A stretch of 64,000 bases of DNA from Ferrimonas sediminum. GTDB taxonomy: Bacteria > Pseudomonadota > Gammaproteobacteria > Enterobacterales > Shewanellaceae. Shown here piece after piece: positions 36,636-45,331 of this stretch. The position numbers and the translations under genes were made by a program. The DNA lies in NCBI RefSeq assembly GCF_900100175.1, contig NZ_FNEM01000008.1, positions 113,846 to 177,845 on the forward strand, given 5' to 3'. How positions within the stretch are numbered: position 1 is the first letter of the stretch; the number at the start of each line of letters is the position of its first letter. The notes beneath the pieces are model-generated. The model ran no database searches. It had not been told where the DNA came from and saw nothing but the letters and a program-made list of their open reading frames with translations.

Positions 36636-37218
36636 ATTGTTTCCATATTGATGGTGGATGTCCGATAGATTTCATCACTGTTGTGTTGATGTAACAACGC
36701 AGCTGGGGCAAAGCAGTTTTGCGTACAGACACTCAATTGAAATTCACAAAATACTCACAATCAGCTATTGACAATTGAGGGGCGTGATTGATTGATGGCG
36801 GGGAGTGTGTTTCGATTCATGTAAAGCGGAGATGGCAGGAAAGGGCTTTTCACCCGGCGCCGCAAATGTGTGATCTTCGTGGGTTTAGTTGAGATTAAAA
36901 ACAAATTTTATGGGACGATATTTATCGCAGATTCCGTAATTATTAATTGGAATATTTTTCTTGATTCATGTGCACTAGATCAAGCTTCAGATTTCTAAAG
37001 GCAGATGGAATGGGGATAGATAAGCTAGTGAAAAGTGAGCAGCATTGCTAATTTGGCTTTCATTTAGCCTAATTGCTCCGATTTCATTCATTTGTTCTGA
37101 ACTAAGAGTAGATGTTTTCCGGGGGCTGATGCCTCAGGATTTGGGGTTTTTTGATCCCCCTTTACGGGTAACAGTGTGCACGGAGCCTGTTAAGCATTAT
37201 GCGAACTGGATCATTAAC

Positions 37219-37282
37219 AAGAGGCCCATGTTATCACTGCCGATAAGGCATTGATCTATAAAGACCATAAGATGGGTGTCTT
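37219..37282. repeat. Hairpin repeat, copy 2
   Basis: Same orientation as the copy at 21007-21070. It shares CCCATGTTATC, GATAAGGCATTGATC and CCATAAGATGGGTGTCTTTG, but its left arm has changed (AAGAGGCCCAT), so the end palindrome is imperfect. Confidence 0.7.
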
Positions 37283-37410
37283 TGTAACGACTGCAGCGGC
37301 TACGAGAGAGTGGTTAGGCCTCCATTTTTACAGGTGAAGATCCACATACGAACGGTTACGTCGGTTCGGGATTGACCTGCCGGAACCCCCATAAAGCCCG
37401 CACCACTGTG

Positions 37411-37570
37411 GTGACGATGGCAAGACCCGTCAGCCCTGGCCGAGACCGGCGCCATCCTGCCAAGGGGGCACCCAGACAACGACGACGACAAAGCTTCGTG
37501 AGTCGAGCGGATTCACCGATAAATCGTACTCTAAAGCCAAACCAAGACACCGGGCTTGGCCGGTGTCTGA
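37411..37570 (+). pseudogene. Decayed 3' end of an octaheme cytochrome gene, copy 2, with terminator
   Basis: Nearly identical over ~130 bases to the fragment at 27650-27780 and recognisably derived from the end of a cytochrome gene like that at 25365. Here the fragment continues into a degenerate copy of the cytochrome terminator (37543-37568). No open frame links it to a start. Confidence 0.65.
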
Positions 37571-37732
37571 TTTGATAAAGTGCGGGGCGTGAATCACATC
37601 CTCGCTCTCCTTGGTGCCCCTCCACTTTAGCCAGCGTTTCAAGACAGAGCCGATTGGCCGCAGTGCCCGGATTCGGGGAAATTATGAGGCCCGGACTTTG
37701 TGGCTCATCGATACGGTAACACTGGGGCGGTA

Positions 37733-37849
37733 TTACCGTGCTTCAGGCCTTTCAAATGCGCCCAAATAGGCATTAGCGTTGCCGTGGTAGTGGGTACAAC
37801 GGCCATAGTGAGAGGGTAGCTCCCTCTGACATTTTGAGCATTGACTCAT
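37733..37849 (-). pseudogene. Truncated copy of the double-CxxC microprotein gene
   Basis: From the ATG at 37849 the first 20 or so residues (MSQCSKCQRELPSHYGRC) match the 57-residue protein at 21141-21314. The second CxxC has become CTHY, and the sequence then diverges to a stop without any membrane helix. The ribosome-binding site is kept. Confidence 0.6.
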
Positions 37850-37996
37850 AATCACTCCTTGAAATCCAATCGCACTCCTGTACGCGGCCTTGCCGGTGCA
37901 GCACCGGCTCAGTCAGTGTAAGGCGACATAGATCAAAGCAGCTATTTATCCGCCACTGTCTGGTAGACCTCACTGGCGCCATAAACGGTCATTCGG
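37782..37996. repeat. ~210-bp repeat, copy 2
   Basis: Matches 21251-21457 in the same orientation, including GGCGACATAGATCAAA and the GGCGCC palindrome region (ACTGGCGCCATAAACGGTCAT). Confidence 0.75.
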
Positions 37997-38162
37997 TGTT
38001 TACTGAACCGGGGGCTATTCAAAACAATCCAAACCGAAAATCATAATAATAAATAATCATAAATATCACATTTGATAATTTAACTGCTTCTGCAACTCTC
38101 TCTATACTGCTCCACATCGAAACAAGATATGCATCACCACAACGAATCTGGAGCACCCAATT

Positions 38163-38648
38163 ATGAAAATGAGTCACGTAGGCATCATGGTCACCGACAT
38201 GGACAAGGCCATCGAGTTTTACACCAAAGCACTGGGCCTGAAGATGGTCATGGGCAAGAGCGAAGTGCTGGAAGAGCGCGAGACCGCCATCGGTCGCATG
38301 TGTATCCAGGTATTCGGCGAAGGCTTTAAAGGCTTCAACATCGCCCACCTGCTGACCACTGATGGCATCGGCGTCGAGTTGTTTGAGATGAAGGATCGCC
38401 AGGAGCGTCACGAAGTCGACTTCTCCCGCATCGGCATCTTCCACTTCTGCCTGGAAACTACTGATTTTGAAGGCGTAATCGAAAAAACTATCCAGTATGG
38501 CGGTAAGCAACGCATGGACATTATGCGCTACCACCCGGAAGACGACAGCAAGCCGGCGAAGATGGTGTACCTGGAAGACCCGTTCGGCAACCTGTTCGAG
38601 CTGTATTCCCACTCCTACGCCGAAACTTACTCCTCTGAGTACGAGTAA
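38163..38648 (+). CDS. VOC-superfamily (glyoxalase/dioxygenase fold) protein
   Basis: A 161-residue vicinal-oxygen-chelate fold protein. The first half-motif is [27 protein letters not shown] and the second is [19 protein letters not shown]...[15 protein letters not shown]. Probable metal ligands are the early H, the H in IFHFCLE and E in NLFELY. The enzymatic reaction is not identifiable. GC content returns to core level here. Terminator follows at 38675. Confidence 0.85.
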   Translation: MKMSHVGIMVTDMDKAIEFYTKALGLKMVMGKSEVLEERETAIGRMCIQVFGEGFKGFNIAHLLTTDGIGVELFEMKDRQERHEVDFSRIGIFHFCLETTDFEGVIEKTIQYGGKQRMDIMRYHPEDDSKPAKMVYLEDPFGNLFELYSHSYAETYSSEYE

Positions 38649-38674
38649 ATCGACAACTTCATCGAGTGAATCCA

Positions 38675-38700
38675 AGCCAGCACAATGATGCTGGCTTTTT
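38675..38700 (+). terminator. Terminator after the VOC gene
   Basis: Stem AGCCAGCA / TGCTGGCT with a 6-base loop and TTTTT. Confidence 0.85.
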
Positions 38701-38740
38701 ACTGGCAAACAACCACCTTGACCATCTTAGAGAGGCCCTT

Positions 38741-39136
38741 ATGGCACAACTCCTTCACACCATGCTGCGTGTTGGCGATCTGGATAAAGCTATCGCCTTT
38801 TACACCAACGTACTGGGCATGACACTGCTACGCCAGGTTGAAAACAAAGACTATAACTACACCCTTGCCTTCGTTGGCTACGGTGAAGAGAGCGAAGGGC
38901 ACGCCGTTATTGAGCTGACCTACAACTGGGGCCAATCCAATTACGACCATGGCACCGCGTTCGGCCACATCGCCTTAGGTGTTGAGGACATCTACGCGGC
39001 CTGCGATAAGATTCGTGCTGCAGGCGGTAACATCACCCGCGAACCGGGTCCGGTACTGGGCGGCTCGACCCACATCGCCTTTGTGACCGATCCCGATGGC
39101 TACAAGGTTGAATTGATCCAGCAAGATTTGTCGTGA
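38741..39136 (+). CDS. gloA: Lactoylglutathione lyase (glyoxalase I)
   Basis: Glyoxalase I converts the methylglyoxal-glutathione adduct to S-lactoylglutathione. I start at the ATG at 38741 (131 aa, [14 protein letters not shown]), which matches E. coli GloA residue for residue; the frame is open further upstream without homology. The four metal ligands correspond to H6 (LLHTML), E58 (VIELTYNW), H76 (FGHIAL) and E124 (KVELIQQ). A terminator separates it from the VOC gene upstream. Confidence 0.95.
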   Translation: MAQLLHTMLRVGDLDKAIAFYTNVLGMTLLRQVENKDYNYTLAFVGYGEESEGHAVIELTYNWGQSNYDHGTAFGHIALGVEDIYAACDKIRAAGGNITREPGPVLGGSTHIAFVTDPDGYKVELIQQDLS

Positions 39137-39237
39137 TCAACTAATTCCGGACGGTACGTTAGGCTGATTCCCGGCTTGAACAGCTGCTCAGTGTCATCGC
39201 CAAGCAGTCGAGTTCTTTACGTCGCAGGCGCAGTCCA

Positions 39238-40425
39238 TCAATACGACAGCTGGGCTTCAGGCGTGTTGAAGCCGCGCAGAATGTTGGCCAGGGTGATGAA
39301 GGCGAAGATGACGATCACCAGCGACAGGTGCCATGCCTGGCTTAAGCCCAGCGACACTAAAGCCATGCTGATAATGGAGGAGGCGATCATCTGCCCGCCC
39401 CCCGACATGGCGGCTGCCGCGCCGGCTTGCTGGCGATAGGGTTGCATCACCATGGCCAGCGAGCAGGGCAGGGCGATGGCATTGCCGATCACCATTAATA
39501 GCTGGCCGATCATCAGATACAAGGGATCCAGCGGACAAAAGAACAGCCACAGTGCCGAACACAGGTGAATGACCGGTGTGGAGAGCAGCATCGCCTTACT
39601 CCCGAAGCGGGGCCGGAACCGGTTGCACAGGCTGGCGCCGGCGATCATTCCCAGTGCGGGGATCAGTGCCCACAATGAATATTCGTCCGAGGTCATGCCC
39701 ACCTGGTTCTGCATGATAAACGGCATGGTCGACACCGTGGTGATCATCAGGCTGAAGTTGAGCCAGCCGATGCTGGCAAAGCTGATAAAGTGGCGTGAGG
39801 CCAGCAGCTCCCGGTATTGCCGCAGCATCTTGCCCGGGGAGGGGATCGGCGACCGCTCGGTCAGGGTTTCCTGAAACCGCAGCGCGATGACGATCCAGGC
39901 CAAGGAGAGGTAGCCCAGTAGCGAGATAAACACCATGCTCCAGCCGAAGTGGAAGTTGATGAAGCCACCAATCACCGGGGCGATCACCGGTGTAATGGCG
40001 GCCACCATGGCGATGTACGACATCGCGGTCGGCAACTCGGCGCCGCTGAAGCGGTCACTGACCGAGGCCCGGGCCAGTACCGCACAGCAGCCGGTGCCCA
40101 GCCCCTGCAGGAAGCGGCCGATGACCATGCCGGAGAAGGCGTCGCCGAAAAGGATGATCAGTCCGAGTCCCATCATGGCGATCAGCAGTCCGGTGAGCAA
40201 AACCTTTTTTCGACCCAGGGCATCGGAGACGGGGCCGTAGATAAACTGGGAGGGCCCAAACCCGAGCAGATAGACACTGATCAGCAGCTGGGCTTGATCC
40301 ATCGAGATGCCAAAGTCCTTGGCAATCCATGGCAGCGAAGGGAACACCAGCCCCATGCTGAATTGGCCGATGCTGACAATCAGGCACACCAGCAAAATGG
40401 ATCTGAACAGTAAAGGGCGGCTCAT
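39238..40425 (-). CDS. MFS drug-efflux transporter of the Bcr/CflA type
   Basis: A 395-residue, 12-helix major-facilitator protein. The loop 2-3 motif is GPVSDALGRKKVLLTG, and RFLQGLGTGCCAVLARASVSDRF is the motif-C-like stretch of the Bcr/CflA and EmrD group of proton-driven exporters. Its ATG overlaps the stop codon of the upstream recombinase gene by 4 bases (ATGA), so the two are translationally coupled. Confidence 0.9.
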   Translation of the reverse strand: MSRPLLFRSILLVCLIVSIGQFSMGLVFPSLPWIAKDFGISMDQAQLLISVYLLGFGPSQFIYGPVSDALGRKKVLLTGLLIAMMGLGLIILFGDAFSGMVIGRFLQGLGTGCCAVLARASVSDRFSGAELPTAMSYIAMVAAITPVIAPVIGGFINFHFGWSMVFISLLGYLSLAWIVIALRFQETLTERSPIPSPGKMLRQYRELLASRHFISFASIGWLNFSLMITTVSTMPFIMQNQVGMTSDEYSLWALIPALGMIAGASLCNRFRPRFGSKAMLLSTPVIHLCSALWLFFCPLDPLYLMIGQLLMVIGNAIALPCSLAMVMQPYRQQAGAAAAMSGGGQMIASSIISMALVSLGLSQAWHLSLVIVIFAFITLANILRGFNTPEAQLSY

Positions 40426-41066
40426 GAGGCATCACCATCTGCAGCGGCCATGTCGCCCCGGCGTCGCAAACTGCCCTCGTCATCGACTTCACTTAGTCTG
40501 GCTTTTACCCGCTTGACCGTCGATAGGCTGACATCACACTGCTCCGCCACGCTTTGAAGGGTATGGCCATCCAGCAGCAGGGAGGCGATGTGTTGGTGTT
40601 TGGCTTTGTCGGCGGGCCGGCCGCGGAATTTTTTCTTCCACAACTCTGGCTGATCTTTGAGGGCATTTCGGCCCTGCTCGGCGGCATACAGGCGGTGCTG
40701 GGTTTGAACCTTATCGTATCCGGACAGCAGCAACAGCAGGGTGTTGGTCTGTTCGTTGCGCGGCTCGAGCCGAAGTGGTTCGCAGATCAGTTGCAGCGCT
40801 ACGCCCTTGTCTAACAACCGGTTGACGGTAGCCAGTACCTGGTTGAAATCACGGCCAAATGCTGTCAGCCACCAGATAACCAGGGTATCGCCGGACTCCA
40901 GGGTGTCAAACAAGCGGGTGAATTGCGGGCGTTCGAACGGTGGTACCTGACCATGAATCGAGTCTTCGACATGCGCGGCACCGGGGAATGCCGCCGTCAT
41001 GGTTGCTAGCTGCTCTTGATAGGCTCTGTTTTTGGGCGAATACCGGGTGTAGAGGTAGTGGGTCAT
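40422..41066 (-). CDS. Small serine recombinase (resolvase/invertase family)
   Basis: A 214-residue protein with a resolvase catalytic domain (about 1-140): YTRYSPKN with the candidate nucleophile S10, and GDTLVIWWLTAFGRDFNQVLATVNRLLDKGV. The usual DRLGR motif is changed to TAFGR. A C-terminal helix-turn-helix follows (HTLQSVAEQCDVSLSTVKRVKARL, about 168-191) and a short charged tail. It overlaps the efflux gene start by 4 bases. No inverted repeats or mobile ends were seen nearby, so it may be a resident DNA invertase or have turned into a regulator. Confidence 0.85.
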   Translation of the reverse strand: MTHYLYTRYSPKNRAYQEQLATMTAAFPGAAHVEDSIHGQVPPFERPQFTRLFDTLESGDTLVIWWLTAFGRDFNQVLATVNRLLDKGVALQLICEPLRLEPRNEQTNTLLLLLSGYDKVQTQHRLYAAEQGRNALKDQPELWKKKFRGRPADKAKHQHIASLLLDGHTLQSVAEQCDVSLSTVKRVKARLSEVDDEGSLRRRGDMAAADGDAS

Positions 41067-41264
41067 GGCCTTTTCGAATGGTTCATTAGCTGTAATGGCT
41101 CATAAATATACAGGGGTTCATTAATTCGATCAACACCAAATGAACCAGGTGAGGGCAGGGAGGGGGCTTGTCTATGAATGTTTGGGCGTTATTTTTCAGC
41201 AGCAACGATGGGGAAAACATCGCCGACCAGGCAGTTAGGAGCGAGAGCTTTTATCATTTGAATT

Positions 41265-41305
41265 AAAAAAGCCCGACCCCACTGGTTGTGGAATCGGGCT
41301 TTTTG
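41265..41305 (-). terminator. Bidirectional terminator beside the porin gene
   Basis: Stem AAAAAGCCCGA / TCGGGCTTTTT, with A- and T-runs on both sides, about 40 bases beyond the porin stop codon. Confidence 0.85.
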
Positions 41306-41342
41306 CGTACTGGCCGATGCATCGGCCACGGCCGTTTCCGGC

Positions 41343-42548
41343 TTAGAAGTAGTAACCGAAGTTGATGTTCAGGCGCTGATTGGTGCCGCCGTCACCCACC
41401 AGGGTGCCACCGATGAAGGGCTGGTTTTCCGCGACCACAAAATCCACATAGGTGAACAGGCCACCGGCGGTGATGGAGACACCGGTGACGTTCATAAAGG
41501 TGTCATCCAGAGACTGAGGCTTGTCGGTCATCAGGGTGTAGTCGTTGTAGAACGTCAGGTTGCTGATGGGGCCCAGAGAGACTGGAAGGTTGTAGGAGAC
41601 GTTGGCGGTGTAGCTCAGGGCTTCTGCCGGAATCGAGTCGTAGAAGGCGTAGGCACCGACCACCATCTGATCGACGTCCATGCCATCGACGTCATACTCA
41701 TAGCCGGTGACCTGCAGCTGTACGTTCCAGGCTTTGTAATTGATGATGCCGTGCACGGCTGCGGCCTGGTGGTCGCCGTCCATGTTGTTGTCGATCTCCA
41801 GTTGGCCATATTGACCTGAGGCGCCCAGCTCCAGTTGCACATCACTCAGATCGAAGGTGTGGGCGTAACGGAGGTTAAAGGTGTTGGTTTCACCCGCTTC
41901 CAGGCCGGGGGCATCGTAGATGCCTTCGTCAGCCAGACGAACACCGACGATGTCGTAGGAGTAACGGGCACTGCGATCCGACACATAGCCATCGAGGCCG
42001 CCCTGTTCGTCATTTTTGTAGAAGGCGATGTCCAGCTGGTTGTTCTGGTTCTTAAACTGGTAGTTCAGGCCCATGTCATAGTCGTCTTCCAGTCCGGTGT
42101 AGAAGTTGGAGCTGAAGAAGAAGCTGTGCGAGGCGTAGGGCAGGATACCGAACGGTACCTGGGTCACACCCACTTTACCGTTGTGCTGGTCGCTAAAGTC
42201 ATAGCCCACCCAGGCGTGGTGCAGCACGTCCATGTATTGGTACCAGCGGTACTGGGCCGACAGGGTCAGATCGCCGATGCTGCCGTTGGCATCGAGCCGG
42301 AAGGTGTCAAAGTCGAAATCCCCGCCGCGATCGCCATTATCGTCATCGTACTCTTCGTAGCTGTACTGGAAGCGAACCGCGCCGCCTAGGGTAATGCCGT
42401 TGTCGTCCGCCGCTTCGGCCTGCTGCTGTTGCTGCTGCTCTTTTTCCAGGGCGTCAATGCGCGCTTTCAGCGCTTCAATTTCGGCATCGTTGGCCAGGGT
42501 CGGTGCCGATATCAGCAGTCCCAGGGCAATGGCGATAGGGGATTTCAT
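41343..42548 (-). CDS. Outer-membrane porin with N-terminal coiled coil
   Basis: A 401-residue exported beta-barrel: signal peptide (ending near TLANDA), a short coiled coil rich in glutamine (DAEIEALKARIDALEKEQ, then Q-rich), then barrel strands and the C-terminal aromatic end (LNINFGYYF). The coiled coil resembles the trimerising periplasmic stalk of OprO/OprP-type and related porins. Paralogue of the 366-residue porin at 33797. Flanked by a terminator; probably monocistronic. Confidence 0.88.
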   Translation of the reverse strand: MKSPIAIALGLLISAPTLANDAEIEALKARIDALEKEQQQQQQAEAADDNGITLGGAVRFQYSYEEYDDDNGDRGGDFDFDTFRLDANGSIGDLTLSAQYRWYQYMDVLHHAWVGYDFSDQHNGKVGVTQVPFGILPYASHSFFFSSNFYTGLEDDYDMGLNYQFKNQNNQLDIAFYKNDEQGGLDGYVSDRSARYSYDIVGVRLADEGIYDAPGLEAGETNTFNLRYAHTFDLSDVQLELGASGQYGQLEIDNNMDGDHQAAAVHGIINYKAWNVQLQVTGYEYDVDGMDVDQMVVGAYAFYDSIPAEALSYTANVSYNLPVSLGPISNLTFYNDYTLMTDKPQSLDDTFMNVTGVSITAGGLFTYVDFVVAENQPFIGGTLVGDGGTNQRLNINFGYYF

Positions 42549-42683
42549 CGTTGTACTTCCTTAACGAATTGAGTCGGAGGGGTGTGTGGTAGGTGTAATG
42601 CAACCGTAGTCAAAATGTTGCGCGTGCGGGTATGTTACTGAATTAATGATTAGAACTCAAATCAGTTTCTGGCGGCGGGGCAA

Positions 42684-42708
42684 TAAAAAAGGCGGCCTGG
42701 GCCGCCTT
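42684..42708 (-). terminator. Terminator of the MarR gene
   Basis: On the minus strand: AAGGCGGCC / GGCCGCCTT stem (TGG/CCA centre) followed by a T-run, 16 bases beyond the stop. Confidence 0.8.
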
Positions 42709-42723
42709 GGAATGGTTAGAGTT

Positions 42724-43209
42724 CTATTTTTCGAGATTAGGAGACTGGATGTCCAACAGAGGGGCAGCATCCAGGTTTTCGGCGTCCATCATAAATGCAA
42801 CACGTTGTAATGATGAGAGAATCTGTGTTTTCTCCCACTCCTTGAGGTTTTCAAACCGGTCGATGAACTTTTCGTGCAGCAGCGGTGGCGCCGAGGCCAG
42901 AACTTCGGTACCAGACGGAGTCAGCCTGGCGTTGACGATGCGTTTATCGGTTTGACTTCTAACCCTTTCAATAAAGCCGCGATCCTGCAATCGATTCAGG
43001 ATGGTGGTCACCGTGGCGGCACTCAGGGACACCTCGTTGGAGAGGCGTCGTACGGTAACGTCTCCGAGGGTGTCGATGGAGCGCAGCACCATCACCTGAG
43101 GGATGGTCAGGCCGCAGGCTTTGATCATTCGTTTGGATTGCAGGTCGGTGGCGCGAATGATGCGCCGAAGCTCAACCAGGACTTCAGGCCAGTATTGCGA
43201 GTCAGACAT
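42724..43209 (-). CDS. MarR-family transcriptional regulator
   Basis: A 161-residue winged-helix regulator. The recognition region is LTIPQVMVLRSIDTLGDVTVRRLSNEVSLSAATVTTILNRLQDRGFIERVRS segments (about 33-85), followed by the wing (TDKRIVNARLTPSG). Single gene with its own terminator; targets and ligand not evident. The nitroreductase and porin genes nearby are possible targets only by proximity. Confidence 0.92.
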   Translation of the reverse strand: MSDSQYWPEVLVELRRIIRATDLQSKRMIKACGLTIPQVMVLRSIDTLGDVTVRRLSNEVSLSAATVTTILNRLQDRGFIERVRSQTDKRIVNARLTPSGTEVLASAPPLLHEKFIDRFENLKEWEKTQILSSLQRVAFMMDAENLDAAPLLDIQSPNLEK

Positions 43210-43437
43210 AGCGATAGTTAATAAAAAACGTTGTTATCGGCCGAGTATATCTGCCACTCACCAGAACACAATTGATAACTTATCGTAGAGGAGCAAAGTG
43301 GCTAAAAAACGGCTGGGGCAGGGGAAGCCGGGGCAGTGCCCCTTGTCATTCTGGGGGGCAACAGGCATCACAGTGAAGCGGCACCGGTAACGGCCTGGGC
43401 GGTTATCTGGTGCCGCTTCACTCAATACAGCGGATGA

Positions 43438-44094
43438 CTATGGCAGCTGGGTAAAGATCTCACCTTCCGGCAGGCGTGACTTTGGCAGCCCGGCGTTAAA
43501 GTCTGAGTCGTTACGATAGCCCAGGGCCACCATGGCCACGGCGGAATAGCCTTGCTCCAGCAATCCCAGCTCCTGGTTCAGTACCTTGGTGTCTACGCCT
43601 TCGATGGGCAGTGCGTCCACGCCCAGGGCCGCCGCCCCCAGCAGTACGGTGCCCATGTTCAGGTATACCTGCTTCTCCATCCAGTGTTGGGCGTCTTTAA
43701 GGTCGAAGCGATGCATATTGATGAACATGGTACGACCCATGTTAACCGTCTCTTTGAATGCCGGTTCTGCGAAGCGGCCATCCCGCTCTTCGGTTTCCAG
43801 CAGGTGCTGAATGTAGTCGTCGTTGATCTCGGTTTTGGCACAGAACAGAATCACATGGGAAGCGTTGAGAACCTTGGCTTCGTTGAAGCTGTACAGTCCC
43901 TGGGTGCCTTTGCTTAGTGTGGCGCGGGCCTCATCGGAGTGGGCAATCACAAAGTGCCATGGCTGAGAGTTCACGCTCGACGGGCTGTAACGCAGCAGTG
44001 CCTTGATTTGCTGGAACAGTTCATCTGGAATTTTCTTATTGGCATCAAACTCTTTGGTGGAATAGCGAGTTTGTACAACGTCGATAAGGTTCAT
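43438..44094 (-). CDS. nfsB: Oxygen-insensitive NAD(P)H nitroreductase
   Basis: A 218-residue FMN flavoenzyme matching E. coli NfsB over its length: RYSTKEFDANKKIP at the N-terminus, RYSPSSVNSQPWHF (FMN contacts), NASHVILFCAKTEI, EKQVYLNMG and GVDALPIEG, ending PKSRLPEG. It reduces nitroaromatics and quinones by two-electron steps. Divergent from an HxlR-type regulator, which probably controls it. Confidence 0.95.
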   Translation of the reverse strand: MNLIDVVQTRYSTKEFDANKKIPDELFQQIKALLRYSPSSVNSQPWHFVIAHSDEARATLSKGTQGLYSFNEAKVLNASHVILFCAKTEINDDYIQHLLETEERDGRFAEPAFKETVNMGRTMFINMHRFDLKDAQHWMEKQVYLNMGTVLLGAAALGVDALPIEGVDTKVLNQELGLLEQGYSAVAMVALGYRNDSDFNAGLPKSRLPEGEIFTQLP

Positions 44095-44196
44095 GGGGGC
44101 GATCTCCTGATGATCGGATTAACTGAGGCTTGTGAGGTATAATAGGTGTACGCGTATTTAAAGCAAGTACGCACATTTTTGATACATAGGTACAAA

Positions 44197-44574
44197 ATGG
44201 ATACTGTTAAAAAGTGGCGCAGCAAAACCTATACGGGGGAGGGCTGCCCGGTAGAAGCGAGTCTGGAACTGTTCAGTGGCAAAGGCAAGGGGATGATTCT
44301 GTATCATCTGCTTGAAGGAACGCTGCGTTTTAATGAGTTGAAGCGGCGACTGGGCTCGGTTACCCAACGGATGTTGACCAAGCAGTTGCGGGAGTTGGAG
44401 GCGTCTGGCCTGGTACATAGGCAGGTGTATGCGGTGGTGCCGCCGAAGGTGGAGTACCGCCTCACCGACACCGGTGCATCGCTGGAGCCGATTCTGTTGG
44501 CACTGAAAGAGTGGGGTGAGGAGCATGCCTTACCGATTTTGCGCCAGCAGGCGAAGATACCGGCTGAGTCTTGA
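44197..44574 (+). CDS. HxlR-family redox/electrophile-type regulator
   Basis: 125 residues from the ATG at 44197 (the frame is open upstream, but MDTVKKWR is a typical start). HxlR features: a conserved N-terminal cysteine in GEGCPVEASLELFSGKGKG, and the winged helix RFNELKRRLGSVTQRMLTKQLRELEASGLV. Divergent from nfsB, the classical arrangement for regulators that sense quinones or aldehydes through the cysteine. The shared promoter (44095-44196) contains two GTACGC elements (near 44150 and 44168) that may be operator half-sites. Confidence 0.88.
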   Translation: MDTVKKWRSKTYTGEGCPVEASLELFSGKGKGMILYHLLEGTLRFNELKRRLGSVTQRMLTKQLRELEASGLVHRQVYAVVPPKVEYRLTDTGASLEPILLALKEWGEEHALPILRQQAKIPAES

Positions 44575-44600
44575 GTCTTCGCAAGAGGTCGGGGCTGGAG

Positions 44601-45233
44601 TTAGAACCCCAGGCCTATGGAATTGCTACTGAAGTGGGTTATCCCTTCACCTATCACTCCACTTAGATGGTCTTGAATACGAACCCGCAGAAGGTGCTTT
44701 CCTGGCGCCAGAATCGGTTTGCGAAACTGGGCGATGACCATCGGCATAGAGCAGAGTTCTTCCGCGGGAAACGGCGACTCTTTGCCGGCACTGCACTGCC
44801 CGGTTTGTTCGTAACTCCAATGGAAGTCGATCAAGGATATGGGCTCACCGTCAATGCTGGCCTGAATGTCGCTGTTCGTCAGGGTCGGAGTGATATCCGT
44901 TATCGCTTTGGAGATGCCGTCAACGTTCTTGTAATAGAGGCGGGGGAGTTGGGCGGCGGCCAGGTGCATGGGCCTGAACGCGGCAAACAATGAACGGGAG
45001 CCGCCATTGCTGGCCCATACCGACAGGGAATACACCTCGATGGTGTCGAAGGCGATGTTGATGGTCTGGTTTTCTGTTAATTGCAGGTTCCAGCCCCAGA
45101 ATTCCAACTGAGTTTTTGCATATTGTGGCAGATCCAGGCTGTAAAGTGAGTTGTAGTGACCTGCGGGAATTTCGGCCCGGTAGCGACCGTTGGCATCGCA
45201 TTTAAAGTACAGCGAGTCGTCATCGATAGTCCT
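44601..45233 (-). pseudogene. 5'-truncated gene of unknown function
   Basis: The frame is open from just after a TAA at 45234-45236 to a stop at 44601. It has no ATG or GTG start until well inside; only a TTG at 45107 is available. The upstream residues are clearly coding (DDSLYFKCDANGRYRAEIPAG, then HYNSLYSLDL), resembling a beta-sandwich such as a carboxypeptidase regulatory-like domain. So this is probably the remnant of a longer gene that has lost its 5' end. I do not recognise the C-terminal part. Confidence 0.55.
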
Positions 45234-45245
45234 TTATCAATAGAT

Positions 45246-45271
45246 GGCTGATCGCCCTTGAGCGATCAGCC
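45246..45271. terminator. Hairpin between the DUF5916 gene and the truncated gene
   Basis: Perfect 10-bp inverted repeat GGCTGATCGC / GCGATCAGCC with a 6-base loop; no strong T-run. Probably the transcript end of the DUF5916 gene. Confidence 0.55.
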
Positions 45272-45331
45272 TACTTTATGCACTTTTTCTAAGCTATATC
45301 AAGCTTGTGTTGGCTCAGTACCGGATTCGAG

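Larger units (their letters stand above)
36636..38162. other. 1.5-kb stretch of decayed and repeated sequence
   Basis: No intact gene. From left to right: an AT-rich promoter region of the cytochrome gene, the second hairpin repeat, a decayed cytochrome 3' end with its terminator, a truncated microprotein gene and the second ~210-bp repeat. The right end is the promoter region of the VOC gene. The stretch marks the right border of the accessory region. Confidence 0.6.

Noticed and set aside
40422..41066. Serine recombinase as evidence of a mobile element at 39-41 kb
   Set aside because: GC content matches the core, the gene is coupled to an efflux gene, and no element ends or truncated neighbours were found.
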